Positions 1 to 9,461 of a stretch of DNA of 64,000 bases are shown here, piece after piece. The stretch is from Phymatolithon calcareum. Taxonomy: Eukaryota > Rhodophyta > Florideophyceae > Hapalidiales. A model generated the notes under the pieces. That model saw nothing but the letters and a program-made list of their open reading frames with translations, was not told where the DNA came from and made no database searches. The stretch lies in NCBI GenBank assembly GCA_977006965.1, contig OZ345362.1:1674001-1738000 (forward strand). The letters run 5' to 3'. The stretch's first letter is position 1. Each line of letters begins with the position of its first letter. The position numbers were made by a program, and so were the translations under genes.

Positions 1-86
1 CAGATCGGGGGCGAAGGAGAACCCCGGAGATGATGACGATGATGATGAAACGCGGTGGTTGAGGTGCGTTGACTGGGCCCATAACC
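1..86. other. Unassigned flank left of the first LTR
   Basis: Short stretch before the first LTR. I see no homology to the copia internal regions further right and no coding signal. It may be host DNA or the continuation of an element cut by the window edge. Confidence 0.3.
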
Positions 87-530
87 TAGTGGAGAAGGTT
101 AGGCAAGTGATGAGGAGGAAGAAAAAGTTTGGTTGATTTGAAATGGTTGAGTAGAAGCTGAGATAGGTGAGAATGAGTTCCTTGGTTTATTCACTTGGCG
201 GATCCCAGGTCAAGCATATATAGACCTGAAAACTCAATCAACTTGATCAAAAACCCATATTGACGACGGAGACACTCCAACCCTAAACAAATTTGTCATA
301 ATATCATATGACACGTGAAACATGAAAAAAAGAAGAATCATCTACTGAGTGAGGGGGGTATGATTATCATACTCTTATCATACTTTGACACGTGTCACTG
401 CCAAGCTTCTTCATTCAAAGTTTTGAGACACTTTGACTTTCGACTTGACACGTGTACAAGTGTACCGAGATCATACCTTGATACTGAAGTGTGTTTGCGA
501 CTAGAACTCCAAGCAATCATACTTCCAACA
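87..530 (-). mobile_element. Ty1/copia LTR (LTR1), minus orientation
   Basis: Matches the other LTRs of this family over about 440 bp. On the plus strand it runs from a decayed inner end (TAGTGGAGAAGG, elsewhere TGTTGGAGAAGG) to the terminal ACTTCCAACA. It contains the reversed polyadenylation motif (GTTCCTTGGTTTATT) at 177-191 and several ACACGTG boxes. It abuts copia integrase sequence at 531 with no polypurine tract between them, so it is either a solo insertion into element A or the edge of an internal deletion. Confidence 0.8.
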
Positions 531-2535
531 GTGTGTTTCAGCGTATTTGTGAAATTTCTGAAAGCACTCGAAGCTCTCGGACTTCTTTCACATGGTGAGA
601 ACTGTGGTTCATTTGGAGTGATCATCGATAAACGTGATGAAATACCAGGAGCGACCTATTGATGGGATGTCAATTGGACCGAGAACGTCCGAATGCACGA
701 GATCGAGAAGTGTGTCCGAGCGAGAACCACTAGACTTCGGGATAGGAGCACGATGTGCTTTTCGAGCAATGCAACCTTTGCATACATTGTCCGACGAAGA
801 AGCTGGATCGATATGCAATCCTTTTACAACCCCATGCCGTGCCATGCCTGAGATTCCAGTAGGACTGACATGCGCGAGACGCTCGTGCCATAGCTGTAGG
901 CTGACGAGGGATGTTTCCTTGGACATGGGTTTGCTCTCCGGACGATCTAGAATGTATAGATCTTTGCGGAGAGTACCTTGGGCAATAATCTCTTCATGTG
1001 CCTTGATGTAGCACCGTTTGCTTTTGAATAAGATCCCATACCCATAGATGTCCAGTTTAGAAACGGAAAGGAGCGAATAACCAAAGTCCGGAATATGAAG
1101 AACGTTTTGGAGCATACACTGAGACTGTTTTCCGTTGATGCTGAGTGTCGCGATGGCATCGCCCTTTCCTGCTATGGTTGCAGTTGCTCTAGTTCCCATT
1201 TCGACAGTGGACCTCATTTCCGTGTATGAGACAAAGATTGAACGATCGAATGTCATGTCGGATGTGCTTCCATAGTCGATAATCCATGACGTGGACTTTT
1301 CGGGAATGTTTGAGTTTTGAACATTTGCCATTAAGCAAACGTAGTCAGAATCAGACATGACACGAATAGATTCTGTTTCACAAGCAATTAAGGCAGTCGG
1401 TTTGTCCTTCTTTCCTTTTCGACCCGGAGGATTGTATCCCGGTGGTGCAAGGTGTGGAAACTTGACCCAACACTTGAGAGAAGGATGTCCACCTTGATTG
1501 CAATGATCACAATGGTCGTAGGCGTATGAACCATTTTGAGTTCCACTTACAAGAGCTCGAGAGAGATTGTCTCGTCCTCGTTCCCCAGTGCGTCTAAGGC
1601 ACTGATGAGACTGTCATAACGATCTGGAAGACCATTCAGGACAGCCATTGCCATTTCCTTATCGCCGATGTCAACATCCATTGATTTGAGTGTGGATGCG
1701 AGCTGACAAATTCGGTTAGTGTATGGCAGTATCTTTTGGCCCTCGAGCATTGTGGCGGTTTAGAACTTGTTGGAAGTGTGATTGCTTGGAGCACTAGTCG
1801 CAAACACACTTCAATATCAAGGTATGATCTCGGTACACGTGTACACGTGTCAAGTCGAATGTCGAAGTGTCTCAGAACTTTGGATCAAGAAGATTGGCAG
1901 TGACACGTGTCAGAGTATGATATGAGTATGATAATCATACTCCCCTCACTCCGTAGATGATTCTTGATTTTTTCATGTAACACGTGTCATATGATAGTAT
2001 GACAAATTTGTTTAGGGTTACTGTGTCTCCGTCGTCAATTAGGGTTTTGATCAAGCCTGCTTGTGTTCTCAGGTATACATAGTCCTGGCCTGAGGTCCGC
2101 CAAGTCAATAAACCAAGGAACTCATTCACTCACAACTCATCTTCTACTCAACCAATTCACTCCAACCAAACTTTTTCCTTCACCTCATCTCCTCCCTAAC
2201 CTCCCACAATAGAACTTGCGAAGAGCTGCGAGTTTGTTAAGAAGCGTATAGCGTTCGAATATGTTGAGCATCGCCTTCCACATTTCTTTCGCCGTTTCCA
2301 CACCTCGGACATGTTCGAGATGAGCATCGGAAAGGGATAGACCAATAATCGCTTTAGCCTTATTGTCATGTCGACGCCAGACTTTGAACTCGTCTGTGTC
2401 CCTTGCCGGAGGGCTTACCTCGATGTACTCATCGAGCTCGCGGAATGATAGTACTAGCTAAATTTTCTGTTTCCAAGCGTGGAAATTGGTCTCGGTGAGT
2501 TTTTCGACCTTCAGCGTTCCTTGCGAGTTGTCCAT
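531..2535 (-). pseudogene. Ty1/copia element A, gag-protease-integrase pseudogene
   Basis: Minus-strand remains of a copia polyprotein. Gag starts at an ATG at 2535-2533 and has UBN2-type Gag similarity (WKAML, NGLPDRYDSLISAL). A CCHC-like knuckle (CDHCNQGGHPSLKC) lies near 1480-1520. A protease region (SWIIDYGST; the usual catalytic D-S/T-G is altered) is followed by the GAG-pre-integrase HHCC finger (LWHERLAH, CKGC) and the start of the integrase (DVLGPIDIP). The frame is broken by a TAG in early gag, a TAA beside the nested LTR and a stop/frameshift near 1548. A solo LTR (1768-2209) splits gag. Reverse transcriptase and RNase H are missing: the copy ends in integrase at 531, next to LTR1. 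It is a dead, deleted element. Confidence 0.85.
1768..2209 (+). mobile_element. Solo copia LTR nested in gag of element A
   Basis: Plus-oriented LTR beginning TGTTGGAAGTGTGATTGC and ending near CCTCCCACAA. The heptamer TAGAACT stands just before it (1761-1767) and just after it (2210-2216), which fits a target-site duplication in gag. It carries four ACACGTGT boxes (two at 1835-1850, then 1903-1910 and 1980-1987) and the motif AATAAACCAAGGAAC at 2107-2121, which includes a polyadenylation signal. It is intact enough to serve as the reference LTR of this family in the window. Confidence 0.88.
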
Positions 2536-2773
2536 ATTTTTGACTGCGGGTTCTCGAAATCTTGTCCAAGATCCGTTCGGGGAGTCCACTGCGAGTTAAC
2601 AGAAGTTAACTATCAAGGCAATCTATCCCTTATAGGAAAATCGCTTCGAGTCAGTGTGACCCGGAGCTTGATCTAGGGATGGCTCTAGGCCGTATACCTC
2701 TTGAAGATAGGGCTGGCTCTAGGCCGTTTACCTCTTGTGGCGTTTTTGTACACCTGAACCTGCAGCCGACTGT
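2536..2773. other. 5' untranslated leader of copia element A
   Basis: Sequence between the gag start and LTR2. It should contain the tRNA primer-binding site just inside the LTR (near 2760-2773, minus orientation), but I cannot match it to a tRNA by eye. A short phrase (GGCTCTAGGCCGTATACCTCTTG / GGCTCTAGGCCGTTTACCTCTTG) is repeated in tandem around 2680-2740. No coding region is seen. Confidence 0.5.
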
Positions 2774-3211
2774 TGTTGGAAGTTATGGATCAGATGAGGT
2801 GAATAAAAATCTTTGGTTGGAAAGAAATCGCTGAGAAGAAGTTGGGTTGCGAGTGAATGAGTTCCTTGGTTTATTGACTTGGCGGACCTCAGATAAAGAC
2901 TATGTAGACCCCAGAACTCAACCAGACTTGATCAAAACCCTAATTGACGACGGAGACACCCTAACCCTAAACAAATTTGTCATGATATCATATGACACGT
3001 GTAACATGAAAAAATCAAAAATTATCTACTGAGTGAGGGTAGTATGATTATCATACTCTTATCATACTTTGACACTGTCACTGTCAATCTTCTTGATTCA
3101 AAGTTCTGAGCCACTTTGACTTTCGACTTGACAAGTGTACACGTGGACCGAGAACACCACTTAATGATAAAGTGTGCCACGAGTAGAGTATCAAGTGGCG
3201 CACTTGCAACA
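2774..3211 (-). mobile_element. Copia LTR2, shared by elements A and B
   Basis: Minus-oriented LTR, TGTTGG at 2774 to GCAACA at 3211. On one side lies the gag leader of element A, so it is A's 5' LTR. On the other side lies the polypurine tract (reverse complement of GTCCCCCTTGATCG at 3212) and pol 3' end of element B, so it is also B's 3' LTR. It is more diverged than the other LTRs, for instance in its first 60 bases. The reversed AATAAA motif is at 2861-2875. Confidence 0.85.
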
Positions 3212-6200
3212 GTCCCCCTTGATCGAAGGATATCATTGTATTTTCTTGCAAAGTCCCATTGCCTGCGCAAAGCTGTTAACCTTGATACGGTCCAGCGGCT
3301 TGGTCAGCGCGTCGGCAAACATGGAGTCGGTTTAGCAGTACTTGAACTCTACTTGACCAGCCGCAACGACATCTCGTACATAATTGTACTGGATATCAAT
3401 GTGCTTATTCCGCTGAGTGATCGCTGTGTTCCGACCGGTTGCAATTGCGGCTTGACTATTCGTGTAGAGCACCATCGGCATAGGACTCTTCATACCAAGT
3501 ACATCCCCGACGAGTCGAGAAAGCCAAACGGCTTCCTTGTCCGCTGCATAAGAAGCAATGTATTCCGCTTCGCAGGTTGATGTCGCAACTATAGTCTGTT
3601 TCTTGGACTTCCAGCTTATAGCTCCCCCTGCGAGTAAGAATACGTATCCGCTTGTAGGTCGACGAGTCATTTGGCATCCCGCCCAATCCGAGTCCGTATC
3701 GCCGATAGGAGCCATGCTTGTGTCTGTGCCGAAGAGAATTCCATAGTCTCGAGTTCCCGAAATGTACCTAAGCACACGCTTGACGCCAGTCCAGTGACAC
3801 TTGAGGGGGCTCTCGCAGAACGATGACAACTTCCCAACAGCGTCCGAGATATCTGGGCGAGTGCCGACCATGAGATACATCAAACTTCCGATGGCAGGAC
3901 GATACGGGACTTCGGCGGAAACAGATTCAGAGATGTCGATCTTGTCAGCAGAAGTGCTCTTCTTGGAAGTCTCCATTGGGGTAGGCACTGGTTTAGCGTT
4001 TTCCATACAAAACCTTTTCAGAACTGCCTCCGTGTACACTGATTGTGATAGATGTAGAGTTCGAAGAGTGCGATTGCGACGAATCTCAAGTCCAAGGCAC
4101 AAGCTCGCTTCTCCTAAGTCCTTCATCTCAAACCGCTGGTTAAGCTCCCCCTTGATCCAACCAATCGTTGACTTGTCGTTCCGCGCAATAAGCAAATCAT
4201 CAACATAAAGTGCGACGAAGATGATGCTGTTTGACGTATGGCGCACGTACAGACAAGGATCATTTGGGCTGCTGGTGAAGCCAAGCTCTCCGATAAGGAA
4301 CGCATCGATCTTCTCATGCCACTGCCGAGGAGCCTGCTTTAATCCGTAGAGTGCTTTGAGCAGCTTACATACTAGTTCGGGACATTTGGGATCTCGAAAG
4401 CCGGCCGGAACCTCCATGTATATTTCCTCATCAAGATCTCCATGCAAGAACGCCTTAACAACATCCATTTGGTTAAGCTCTAGGTCATGGACAGCCACCG
4501 TCGCAAGCAGGATACGAATCGAGGTGAACTTTACGACTGGGGCATACGTTTCACCGTAGTCCACCCCATGCACCTGTCAGAACTCTTTCGCAACAATGCG
4601 GACTTTAGGGCCTGTATCCTTGATCTTGAAGACATACTTGCACAGTAGAACGTTCATGCCAGGCTTGCGAGTGACCAACTTCCAAGTGTTGTTGCGGGTT
4701 AGTGACGAGTGTTCATTCTCAATGCCCGGAGACCAGAAGTCGACATTTTAAATTGAAGTCGCTTCCTTGAAGGTCTGAGGCACTTGATGAGAAGACAAAC
4801 CGGTTTCAGATGCAAGGTTGACGGACTCAAAGGCCAGCATAGCAGTATGCGAGGGAGCGTTCCAGAAGTCAGTGGGTGGTTTTGAGACCCGAGCTGACCT
4901 ACGCAGAATGGGTTTTGCGATTATCGGAGATGTTTCGTCAGAACCAGATGGAGATATAGGTCGTTCTCCACCGTCTGCTTGCTCATCTTCGTCAATGTCC
5001 TTCTCGATGCTCTTATCATCTACATCCGAAATGACCTTACCTTCAACCGTATCATCACTCAGTTTGATTTGAGGAGTTTCAAGTGATACATTGGTTTCGG
5101 TCTCATCGAATCCGCAATCCGATTCATTGAACGTCACGTCCCTTGACACAATCACTTTCCGCAACTCCGCATCCCACAGCTTATACCCTTTTGATGCGAA
5201 CGAGTATCTTACCATAACCGCCTCACGAGTACGACTGTCGAGTTTCTTCACTTTCTTCTTCGGAATCACGTACCAACACTTGGCGCCAAATACGCGCAAG
5301 TGTCCCAAATCTGGAGGGGCACCCATCCATATGTGATGGGGGGTCGTGTTCGAAGGAAGTCCTCGTGACGTTACTCGGTTGCGCACATACACAGCAGTTG
5401 CAAACGCTTCAGCCCAGAACTTCTTCTCGATGCCTCTGTGATGGAGCATCGAGCGCACTAAGTTGAGAAGTGTGTGGTTCATGCGTTCAACCACCCCATT
5501 TTGCTGTGGGGTGTAAGCGACTGTGAGCTGTTGATGGATACCGTGTTCCGCAAGATATGCCTTGAACTCGTTTGAAAGGTACTCCCCTCCATTCTCGGTC
5601 CTAATTGCTTTGAGCTTTGGTGCTTTCGAGAATTCCTGTATGTTCAAGTGCTTAAGCTTTCTACCTGTATGGGTTTCAGCGTACTTGTGGAACTTCCGAA
5701 AACACTCAAAGCTCTCCGATTTCTTTCCCATGGTGAATACCGTGGTCCACTTGGAGTGATCATCGATGAATGTGATGAAGTACTGTGATCCTCCAAGAGA
5801 CGGAATGTCGATAGGACCAAGAACGTCTGAATGTACGAGATCGAGAACAGCGGTGGAGCGAGAACTACTGGACTTTGGAATCGGAGCACGATGACCTTTG
5901 CCGGCAAGACAACCATTACATGGATGTGTGGACTGTGAGTTGGGAGCAATCTTTACACCTTTGACCACCCCATGGTTTACCATTCCGGTAATCCCAGTGT
6001 GGTCAACATGCGCAAGTCGTTCATGCCAGAGCTGTAGGCTCGCGAAACAGGAAACTTCGTTAAGTTTATTTCCACCTGCAAGGTCTAGTGAGTAGAGACT
6101 TTTGGGTAGAGTACCTGTTGCGATAGTGTTATGATGAGATTTAACATAGCAACGGCAGTTCTTGAATGTTATACCATATCCGTACTCATCCATTTTTGAG

Positions 6201-6944
6201 AAAGACAATAGCGAGTATCCAAAGTCGGGTATGTGCATAACGTCCTTGAGCTTTCGTTTTAACGATTTGCCGTTCACGTTAAGCGTAATGATGACATCAC
6301 CTTTTCCAGCGATTGTGGCCTGTGCTTTGGTTCCCATTTCGACGGTTGAAAGATGTTGGAGAAGGTTCGGCTTGAAGGAAAATGGTTGAGTAGAAGCTGA
6401 GATAGGTGAGAATGAGTTCCTTGGTTTATTGAGTTGGCGAACCTCAGGTCAAGACTATATAGACCTGAGAACTCAATCAACTTGATCAAAAAACCCTAAT
6501 TGACGACGGAGACACTCTAACCCTAAACAAATTTGTCATAATACCATATGACACGTGTAACACGAAAAAATGAAGAATCATCTACTGAGGGGGGGAGTAT
6601 GATTATCATACTTTTATCATACTTTGACACGTGTCACGGCCAATCTTCTTGATTCAAAGTTCTGAGACACTTTGACTTTCGACTTGACACGTGTACACGT
6701 GTACTGAGATCATACCTTGATATTGAAGTGTGTTTGCGACTGGAGCTCCAAGCAATCACACTTCCAACAGAAGACATTTTGGTCTATGAGCAGAAGATTG
6801 AACGATCGAACGTCATATGCGTTGGAATACCAGAGTCAATGATCCATGAGTTTGACTTCTCGGAAATATCAGAATCGCGCACCTTGACCATCAGGCGTAC
6901 AAAGTCAGAATCGGACATAACTCGAACATGTTCCGATGATGGTT
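3212..6944 (-). pseudogene. Ty1/copia element B, protease-integrase-RT-RNase H pseudogene
   Basis: Minus-strand pol of a copia element with no gag. From its 5' side: a protease stretch (6771-6944), interrupted by solo LTR3; integrase with the HHCC finger (LWHERLAH, CNGC) and DDE core (FIDDHSKW, RTENGGEY, NGVVERM); a linker with RRSARVSKP; reverse transcriptase with YVDDLLIA (about 4190); RNase H with DSDWAGC and CEAEYIA (about 3550-3700). The second integrase acid, usually D in RxDNGGEY, is E here. One frame runs throughout but has in-frame stops near 4748, 4574 and 3332, where family members have sense codons. A polypurine tract sits at 3212-3220. It is non-functional, and its tail joins LTR2. 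Confidence 0.9.
6354..6769 (-). mobile_element. Solo copia LTR3 inside element B
   Basis: A 416-bp minus-oriented LTR with both termini preserved (TGTTGGAGAAGG ... CTTCCAACA). It interrupts the protease coding region of element B: the reading continues on both sides. The flanking five bases are AAAGA (left) and GAAGA (right), a 4/5 target-site duplication. It has the reversed AATAAACCAAGGAAC motif at 6416-6430 and ACACGTGT boxes. Its sequence is close to the nested LTR at 1768-2209, so it inserted later than element B. Confidence 0.88.
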
Positions 6945-7229
6945 TTTTGACGACGGTGAACCTAATTATTGTAATTACCCTAGTAATTTTGTATCATAAT
7001 CTTGTCATATCGAATGACACGTATTCTATACTAAAATTCATCATTTTTTATTACGGGGGCATGATTATCATACTCCAATCATGTCTTGACACGTGTCTTG
7101 GCCAATCTTGATATTTCTGAGTCTCCAGTCGTGTTGTCAAACTTCTTGACACGTGTACACTTGTACCGAGATCATACTTGATATTGAAGTGTGTTGCGAA
7201 TAGAGCACCAAGCATTCACACTTCCAACA
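6945..7229 (-). mobile_element. Truncated, diverged copia LTR4
   Basis: Minus-oriented LTR fragment ending CTTCCAACA at 7229. It shares the ACACGTG boxes and the AAGTGTG...GAGCNCCAAGCA end with the other LTRs but has many substitutions and lacks about 150 bases on its inner side. It lies between the 5' end of element B and the plus-strand element C. It may be the remnant of B's own 5' LTR. Confidence 0.7.
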
Positions 7230-7230
7230 C

Positions 7231-8277
7231 TTTTCAAGTAGTCTCAATGATCCTTGTCTTTATGTCCGGCATAAGTCAAGCAGCATCATGACCATCGCGC
7301 TATATGTGGATGACTTGCTGATTGCCGGAAACGATACTTCTGCTATTTCGTGGATCAAGGGGGAGCTGAACAAGCGATTCGAGATGAAGGACCTTGGAGA
7401 AGCTAGTGTTTGTCTTGGACTCGAAATTCGCCGAGATCGCACACTTCGAACTCTTCACCTCTCACAGTCGGTCTACGCTCAGTCAGTCTTGGAACTTTTC
7501 GGGATGGAGAACTCGAAACCAGCACCAACCCCTATGGAGTCAAGCAACAAGAACACCAGAACCGAAGAAGTCGACATCACCCAGCTCGTCGATGAACAAG
7601 TTCCATACCGTCCAGCCATCGGAAGTCTCATGTACTTGATGGTTGGTACACGCCCAGACATCTCGGACTCGGTCGGAAAGCTGTCTTCGTTCTGCGAAAA
7701 GCCTCTGAAACGTCACTGGATGGGCGTGAAGCGTGTTCTGCGATATATTGCGGGTACTCGACATCACGGAATTTTGTTCGGTGGAAGTGGGAGTTCGGTT
7801 CCAATCGGTTACACGGATGCGGATTGGGCGGGATGTGTTGAGACAAGACGGTCCACGAGTGGCTATGTGTTCCTTCTTGCAGGGGGAGCCATAAGCTGGC
7901 GTTCAAAGAAGCAAACCATCGTCGCCACATCAACATGCGAAGCGGAATACATCGCTTCGTGTGCCGCCGCCAAGGAATCTGTCTGGTTGTCAAGACTCAT
8001 TGCCGATGTTCAAGGTCTCGAGAAGCCATCCGCCATGACTCTGTACACTGACAGCCAAAGTGCGATCGCGACCGGGCGAAACGCGGCCATCACTTAGAGG
8101 AACAAGCATATTGACATCCAATATCACTATGTTCGTGATGTGTTTGCCATGGGCAAGATATCTATTAAGTATTGTAGTACTGAGTTAATGATTGCGGATG
8201 CACTCACCAAGCCACTCGATCGTGTCAAGACGGCCAAGTTCGCACATGACATGGGTATATGCGCGAGGAAGTCGTAG
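7231..8277 (+). pseudogene. Ty1/copia element C, RT-RNase H fragment
   Basis: Plus-strand 3' half of a copia pol. The reading enters mid-reverse-transcriptase (NDPCLYVRH, then YVDDLLIAGND near 7300) and passes through the RT thumb to RNase H (TDADWAGC about 7810, CEAEYIA about 7940, LYTDSQSAIA about 8045). It ends with the conserved copia tail ALTKPLD and a stop at 8275-8277. One in-frame TAG (8095-8097) replaces the Gln before RNKHIDIQ; otherwise the frame is clean, so it is the least decayed pol here. Everything upstream of mid-RT is missing. A polypurine tract (AAGGGGGAG, 8290-8298) and the 3' LTR follow. Confidence 0.9.
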
Positions 8278-8298
8278 TGTGCCTCGATCAAGGGGGAG

Positions 8299-8556
8299 TG
8301 TTGGAAGTGTGATTGCTTGGAGCTCTAGTCGCAAACACACTTCAATATCAAGGTATGATCTCGGTACACGTGTACACGTGTCAAGTCGAATGTCAAATTG
8401 TCTCAGAACTTTGAATCAAGAAGATAGTCTTGACCTGACGTCCGCCAAGTGAATAAACCAAGGAAAACATTCTCACCTATCTCAGCTTCTACTCAACCAT
8501 TCTCTTTCAACCAAACTTTTTCTTTCTCCATATCACTTGCCTAACCTTCTTCAACA
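8299..8556 (+). mobile_element. 3' LTR of element C, internally deleted
   Basis: Starts TGTTGGAAGTGTG directly after the polypurine tract and ends CTTCTTCAACA at 8556. It is 258 bp against about 440 bp for its relatives. A block of roughly 170 bp in the middle is missing: the text jumps from the GAATCAAGAAGAT segment to the TGACCTGACGTCCGCC segment. The AATAAACCAAGGAA motif is kept (8452-8465). Confidence 0.85.
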
Positions 8557-8707
8557 CTTAATAGAGGACTTATCGTGTTTCATATTGCTCCGTTGCTCTG
8601 AGTATGGCTGTTTCCGCACTCTTTCCTTTCTGGAAACCGAGTGGATACTCATGGTTTGAGTACTGTCTTTTAAATAAATGTTATCCCTGAGTAGAGTTCC
8701 ACGTTAG
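8557..8707. other. Spacer, nothing recognised
   Basis: Short stretch between the element C LTR and a LINE-like fragment. Possibly the 3' continuation of that fragment on the minus strand, but no domain is visible. Confidence 0.3.
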
Positions 8708-9011
8708 TCATGGCATCTCGGCATTCACTTCGTCGAGACCAGCTGTTTTCTTGACAGGTGCGTTTGCTTGTGCGTCCCTGATCGCTTCCTTCACTTCCTG
8801 CGTGCACGCAAAACGAAGTATTCCTTGTCTCCAGGTGTCGTTGTAGAGGCAGATCCTCAAGACGTGCGCTGTGAAGAGCATGTGGTCCAGTGGTTTCCCG
8901 GACGCCTTGTTCAGCGCTGTCCTGCGCGACCTCATCAGTTTCATTTTGGCCAATTGGGAGATGGCCGCTGTCGAATCCCTTCTGCTCAACTTCAAAACGT
9001 GGTAGAGACAC
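8708..9011 (-). pseudogene. LINE-like reverse transcriptase fragment
   Basis: A minus-strand reading with a pattern typical of the start of the non-LTR reverse transcriptase domain: EVKEAIRDAQAN, then KKTAGLDEVNAEMP, resembling the common KAPGxDxIxxEM motif, preceded by HMLFTAHVLRICLYNDTWRQG. The reading stops immediately after the motif and the catalytic FADD region is absent. Assigned by motif resemblance only; a chance match is possible. Confidence 0.4.
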
Positions 9012-9035
9012 CTATGGAATGCGTGAGGCGATACG

Positions 9036-9141
9036 GTGCGGCCGCGAGGCAACGACAGGCCTTCACTTTCGCGCCCGTTCGCTTCACAGTGCAGCCGCGA
9101 GGCATCGACAGGCCTTCGCATTCGTTCCTGTTGCACCCTGA
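9036..9141. repeat. Two imperfect 53-bp direct repeats
   Basis: GTGCGGCCGCGAGGCAACGACAGGCC starts at 9036 and GTGCAGCCGCGAGGCATCGACAGGCC at 9089, giving a period of 53 bp. Similarity continues into TTC..TTTCG / TTCGCATTCG. Two units only, no known function. Confidence 0.6.
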
Positions 9142-9191
9142 AGTGCCTCTCCCAGTCGAACATGCTAACCGCGGCGAGGCTGCACGTTGAA

Positions 9192-9231
9192 CGGATGTGG
9201 GTAGTACCAAAGATGGTACCATCCACATCCG
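9192..9231. repeat. Small hairpin, 17-bp arms
   Basis: CGGATGTGGGTAGTACC (9192-9208) pairs with GGTACCATCCACATCCG (9215-9231) with two mismatches and a 6-base loop. Confidence 0.7.
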
Positions 9232-9395
9232 CTATGTGTTTACTACCTGTGCAAAACTTTTATGCATATATCAATTACTCGTCCGCAACACTTAGAAAAA
9301 ATTTTGACTCCCACGCTACAAAATTTGACTGTGGGTGTCAATACATGTCATGTGGTATGCAACGATGCCCAGTTCAAAATACTACAAGTATGATT

Positions 9396-9461
9396 AAGGT
9401 ATCCAATAGTACTGAACTGAATTACATAAATTCAATTCATTTCAGTACTATTGGATACCTT
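9396..9461. repeat. Near-perfect hairpin, 28-bp arms
   Basis: Left arm 9396-9423 and right arm 9434-9461 are reverse complements with a single mismatch, separated by 10 bases. The sequence is unrelated to the surrounding elements. It could be a hairpin RNA locus, a degenerate foldback element or a template-switch product. Confidence 0.85.

Noticed and set aside
87-7229. LTR1 and LTR4 as the two ends of one large intact copia element
   Set aside because: Internal parts are duplicated (two integrase and protease regions) and a third LTR with correct leader and polypurine tract lies between them, so at least two elements are present.
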